Part shown: piece by piece, positions 62,646-64,000 of the stretch | Layout of the letters: the number at the start of each line of letters is the position of its first letter | Numbering within the stretch: the stretch's first letter is position 1 | Source of the DNA: Nitrospinaceae bacterium | GTDB lineage: Bacteria > Nitrospinota > Nitrospinia > Nitrospinales > VA-1 | Assembly (NCBI GenBank): GCA_021604505.1 | Contig: BQJC01000003.1 | Span: 248,001-312,000 of the forward strand | Length of the DNA: 64,000 nt | Direction of reading: 5' to 3' | Translations under genes and position numbers: made by a program | Notes under the pieces: model-generated | What the model saw: the letters and a program-made list of their open reading frames with translations, nothing else | What the model was told of the DNA's origin: nothing | Databases searched by the model: none

Positions 62646-63725
62646 TCACTCGTCAACTCCCAACTGGGCCGCTGTATCGTCAAAATCATCGGGATCGGGA
62701 AAAAGCACCACGTCATCCATTTCGAGACGAAACCGGATCTTCTCTCCCAGAGCATGGGTCTCATGGCTCTGCACCAGAACGAGCAATTTTTCGCCGCTGG
62801 CAAGCTTAAGCGTATAGAGGATGTTGGGGCCGCGAAACTGTTTATCGGCGATCACCGCCTGCAACGCACCGGCCTCGTCGATCATAATATCTTCCGGCCG
62901 CACCAGAACCTTTAACTGTTTTTCCTTTGGAAGACCGGAATCCACCTTGAGCTTTCCCAACGCACAGGAAACCGTTCCGTTCCCCGACGGGGTTCCGTGA
63001 ATCAAAACACCTTCGCCCACAAATTTCGCCACCGCCGCGGTGGCGGGGCGGTGGTAAATTCCGTAGGGAGTGTCCCACTGTTCCATCACTCCGTCGGAAA
63101 TAACGCCGACCCGGTCGGCCATCGCAAAGGCTTCCGTCTGATTGTGTGTGACCAGAAGCGCGGTGATGGAGAACCGCTTCAGGATGGTGCGTATTTCCAC
63201 CGAAAGCGATTCGCGAAGTTCCACGTCGAGGTTGGAAAAAGGCTCATCCAGAAGGATTAATTGTGGTTCGGGAGCCAGTGCACGGGCCAGCGCGACACGC
63301 TGCTGTTGTCCACCGGACAATTCATGCGGGTATTTTCCTTCCTTTTCCGCCAGCCCCACGGTGTTTAAAAGATTACGAACGATGTTCCTCTTGTCGGCGC
63401 GGGTGCGGTGCTTCAGGCCAAACGCAACGTTGCCCGCCACCGTCAGATGCGGGAATAAAGCGTTATCCTGAAACACCATGCCCATGCGCCGGCGCTCTGG
63501 AGCCACGTAGTTACGGCCGCTGACTTCGCGCCCGTCGACAGAAATACTGCCGGAAGTTAGCGGCTCGAAGCCCGCAATACAGCGCAACAGGGTCGTTTTA
63601 CCGCAACCGCTGGGTCCGAGCAGACAGCCAATGTCGCCTTTTTCCAGAACAAAGGAAATTCCTTTGACCACATGATGGTCTCCATAGTGTTTGTGCAATG
63701 TGTTGACTCTAAGGATTTCAGCCAT
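62646..63725 (-). CDS. ABC transporter ATPase, iron(III)-type (FbpC-like)
   Basis: A 359-residue ATP-binding subunit. Walker A GPSGCGKTTLLR, Q-loop MGMVFQDNALFPHLT, signature [15 protein letters not shown] and Walker B LILLDEPFSNLDVELRE are intact. The C-terminal third (about 245-359) is a TOBE domain. The pattern matches FbpC/SfuC iron(III) and related spermidine/thiamine importers, iron being most likely but not proven. The ATG overlaps the stop of the upstream permease gene by one base. Confidence 0.9.
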   Translation of the reverse strand: MAEILRVNTLHKHYGDHHVVKGISFVLEKGDIGCLLGPSGCGKTTLLRCIAGFEPLTSGSISVDGREVSGRNYVAPERRRMGMVFQDNALFPHLTVAGNVAFGLKHRTRADKRNIVRNLLNTVGLAEKEGKYPHELSGGQQQRVALARALAPEPQLILLDEPFSNLDVELRESLSVEIRTILKRFSITALLVTHNQTEAFAMADRVGVISDGVMEQWDTPYGIYHRPATAAVAKFVGEGVLIHGTPSGNGTVSCALGKLKVDSGLPKEKQLKVLVRPEDIMIDEAGALQAVIADKQFRGPNILYTLKLASGEKLLVLVQSHETHALGEKIRFRLEMDDVVLFPDPDDFDDTAAQLGVDE

Positions 63726-64000
63726 TACTTAATAGATTCCGACCTTTGTGTTAGCAACAGGACAGGGAGCAAACCCGTCAGAATCAAACCAACGGCAGGC
63801 AACGCGGCCAACTCCCATTCCCCCTCTGAAGTGTATTCGAAAATTTTGACCGCGAGAGTATCCCAATTGAAGGGACGCATCATGAGCGTGATGGGCATCT
63901 CCTTCATCACGTCCACAAGCACGAAAATCGCGGCGGTGAAAACGCCGGTTCGAGTCATTGGCAGATAGATGCGTTTTAATAACGCGGTGCCCCTTGTCCC
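63725..64000 (-). CDS. ABC transporter permease, C-terminal part
   Basis: Partial gene cut by the right edge. The visible C-terminus has the EAA-type loop (KRIYLPMTRTGVFTAAIFVLVDVMKEMPITLM), LAVKIFEYTSEGEWELAALPA and a last hydrophobic helix. This is the end of an FbpB-type permease, which pairs with the FbpC-like ATPase just downstream. The frame continues unbroken to base 64000. Confidence 0.85.
   Translation of the reverse strand, partial: GTRGTALLKRIYLPMTRTGVFTAAIFVLVDVMKEMPITLMMRPFNWDTLAVKIFEYTSEGEWELAALPAVGLILTGLLPVLLLTQRSESIK

Noticed and set aside
1-64000. tRNA, rRNA genes and CRISPR arrays
   Set aside because: Read for typical tRNA T-loop and rRNA conserved stretches and for regular repeat-spacer patterns; none were recognised.

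Overview
The window (about 50% GC) comes from a Gram-negative, respiring bacterium. Supporting signs are secreted c-type cytochromes, an outer-membrane barrel ending in Phe, SurA-like and cyclophilin folding factors, hopanoid and carotenoid genes, and a large envelope-sugar locus. Two adjacent AniA-like copper nitrite reductases, a dihaem cytochrome c fused to an ethylbenzene-dehydrogenase-type haem domain, and a molybdopterin-dinucleotide operon together suggest a nitrogen-cycling organism. A member of the Nitrospinota (Nitrospina-like nitrite oxidisers) fits best. This is an inference from gene content: the window holds no rRNA and no nitrite oxidoreductase alpha or beta subunit.

Layout, left half. 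1-9.4 kb: the 3' part of a sensor kinase, a flavin reductase, an acidic six-bladed NHL propeller protein, the dihaem EB_dh cytochrome with a small secreted partner, a STAS protein, a SxtJ-like membrane protein, phosphonate-type transporter genes (ATPase and binding protein, no permease) and a small monohaem cytochrome. 9.4-13.7 kb: an 857-bp non-coding stretch with a perfect CRP-type palindrome, a candidate promoter and a long leader, then a KamA-type aminomutase, a DJ-1-like protein lacking its nucleophile, a DUF4325 protein and two cyclophilins. 13.9-20.1 kb: a transglutaminase, a PAS/sigma-54 activator with a cysteine cluster, a palindromic repeat element and two nirK genes. 20.5-22.8 kb: a mobB-mobA fusion and moeA. 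23-31.8 kb: an FG-GAP-type secreted protein, a porin, small secreted and membrane proteins, a PpiC/SurA-like chaperone, hpnA, a CruF-like carotenoid gene and a degenerate trypsin-like protein.

Layout, right half. 32-57.3 kb is mainly a polysaccharide or glycolipid locus: glycosyltransferases of families GT2, GT4 and GT-C, a flippase-like protein, methyltransferases and an epimerase. One GT4 gene is broken at a T10 run. Inside the locus lie an RNase Z-like hydrolase and prfB with an intact programmed frameshift, and near its right end a 1204-residue protein with a propeller at each end. 57.5-64 kb: pckA, a pdxA-rsmA-cobA/hemD overlapping operon, and an iron-type ABC transporter running off the right edge.

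How the genes may work together. The Mo-cofactor genes would serve a molybdoenzyme, and the EB_dh cytochrome is the kind of gamma subunit such enzymes use. The NirKs and the small cytochromes belong to the same periplasmic electron chemistry. The sigma-54 activator next to nirK, TTGCAA arrays in its own leader, and a near-consensus -24/-12 element before nirK-1 suggest one regulatory unit. No single undescribed system can be proved from sequence alone. The best candidates are this nirK/activator unit and the double-propeller protein.
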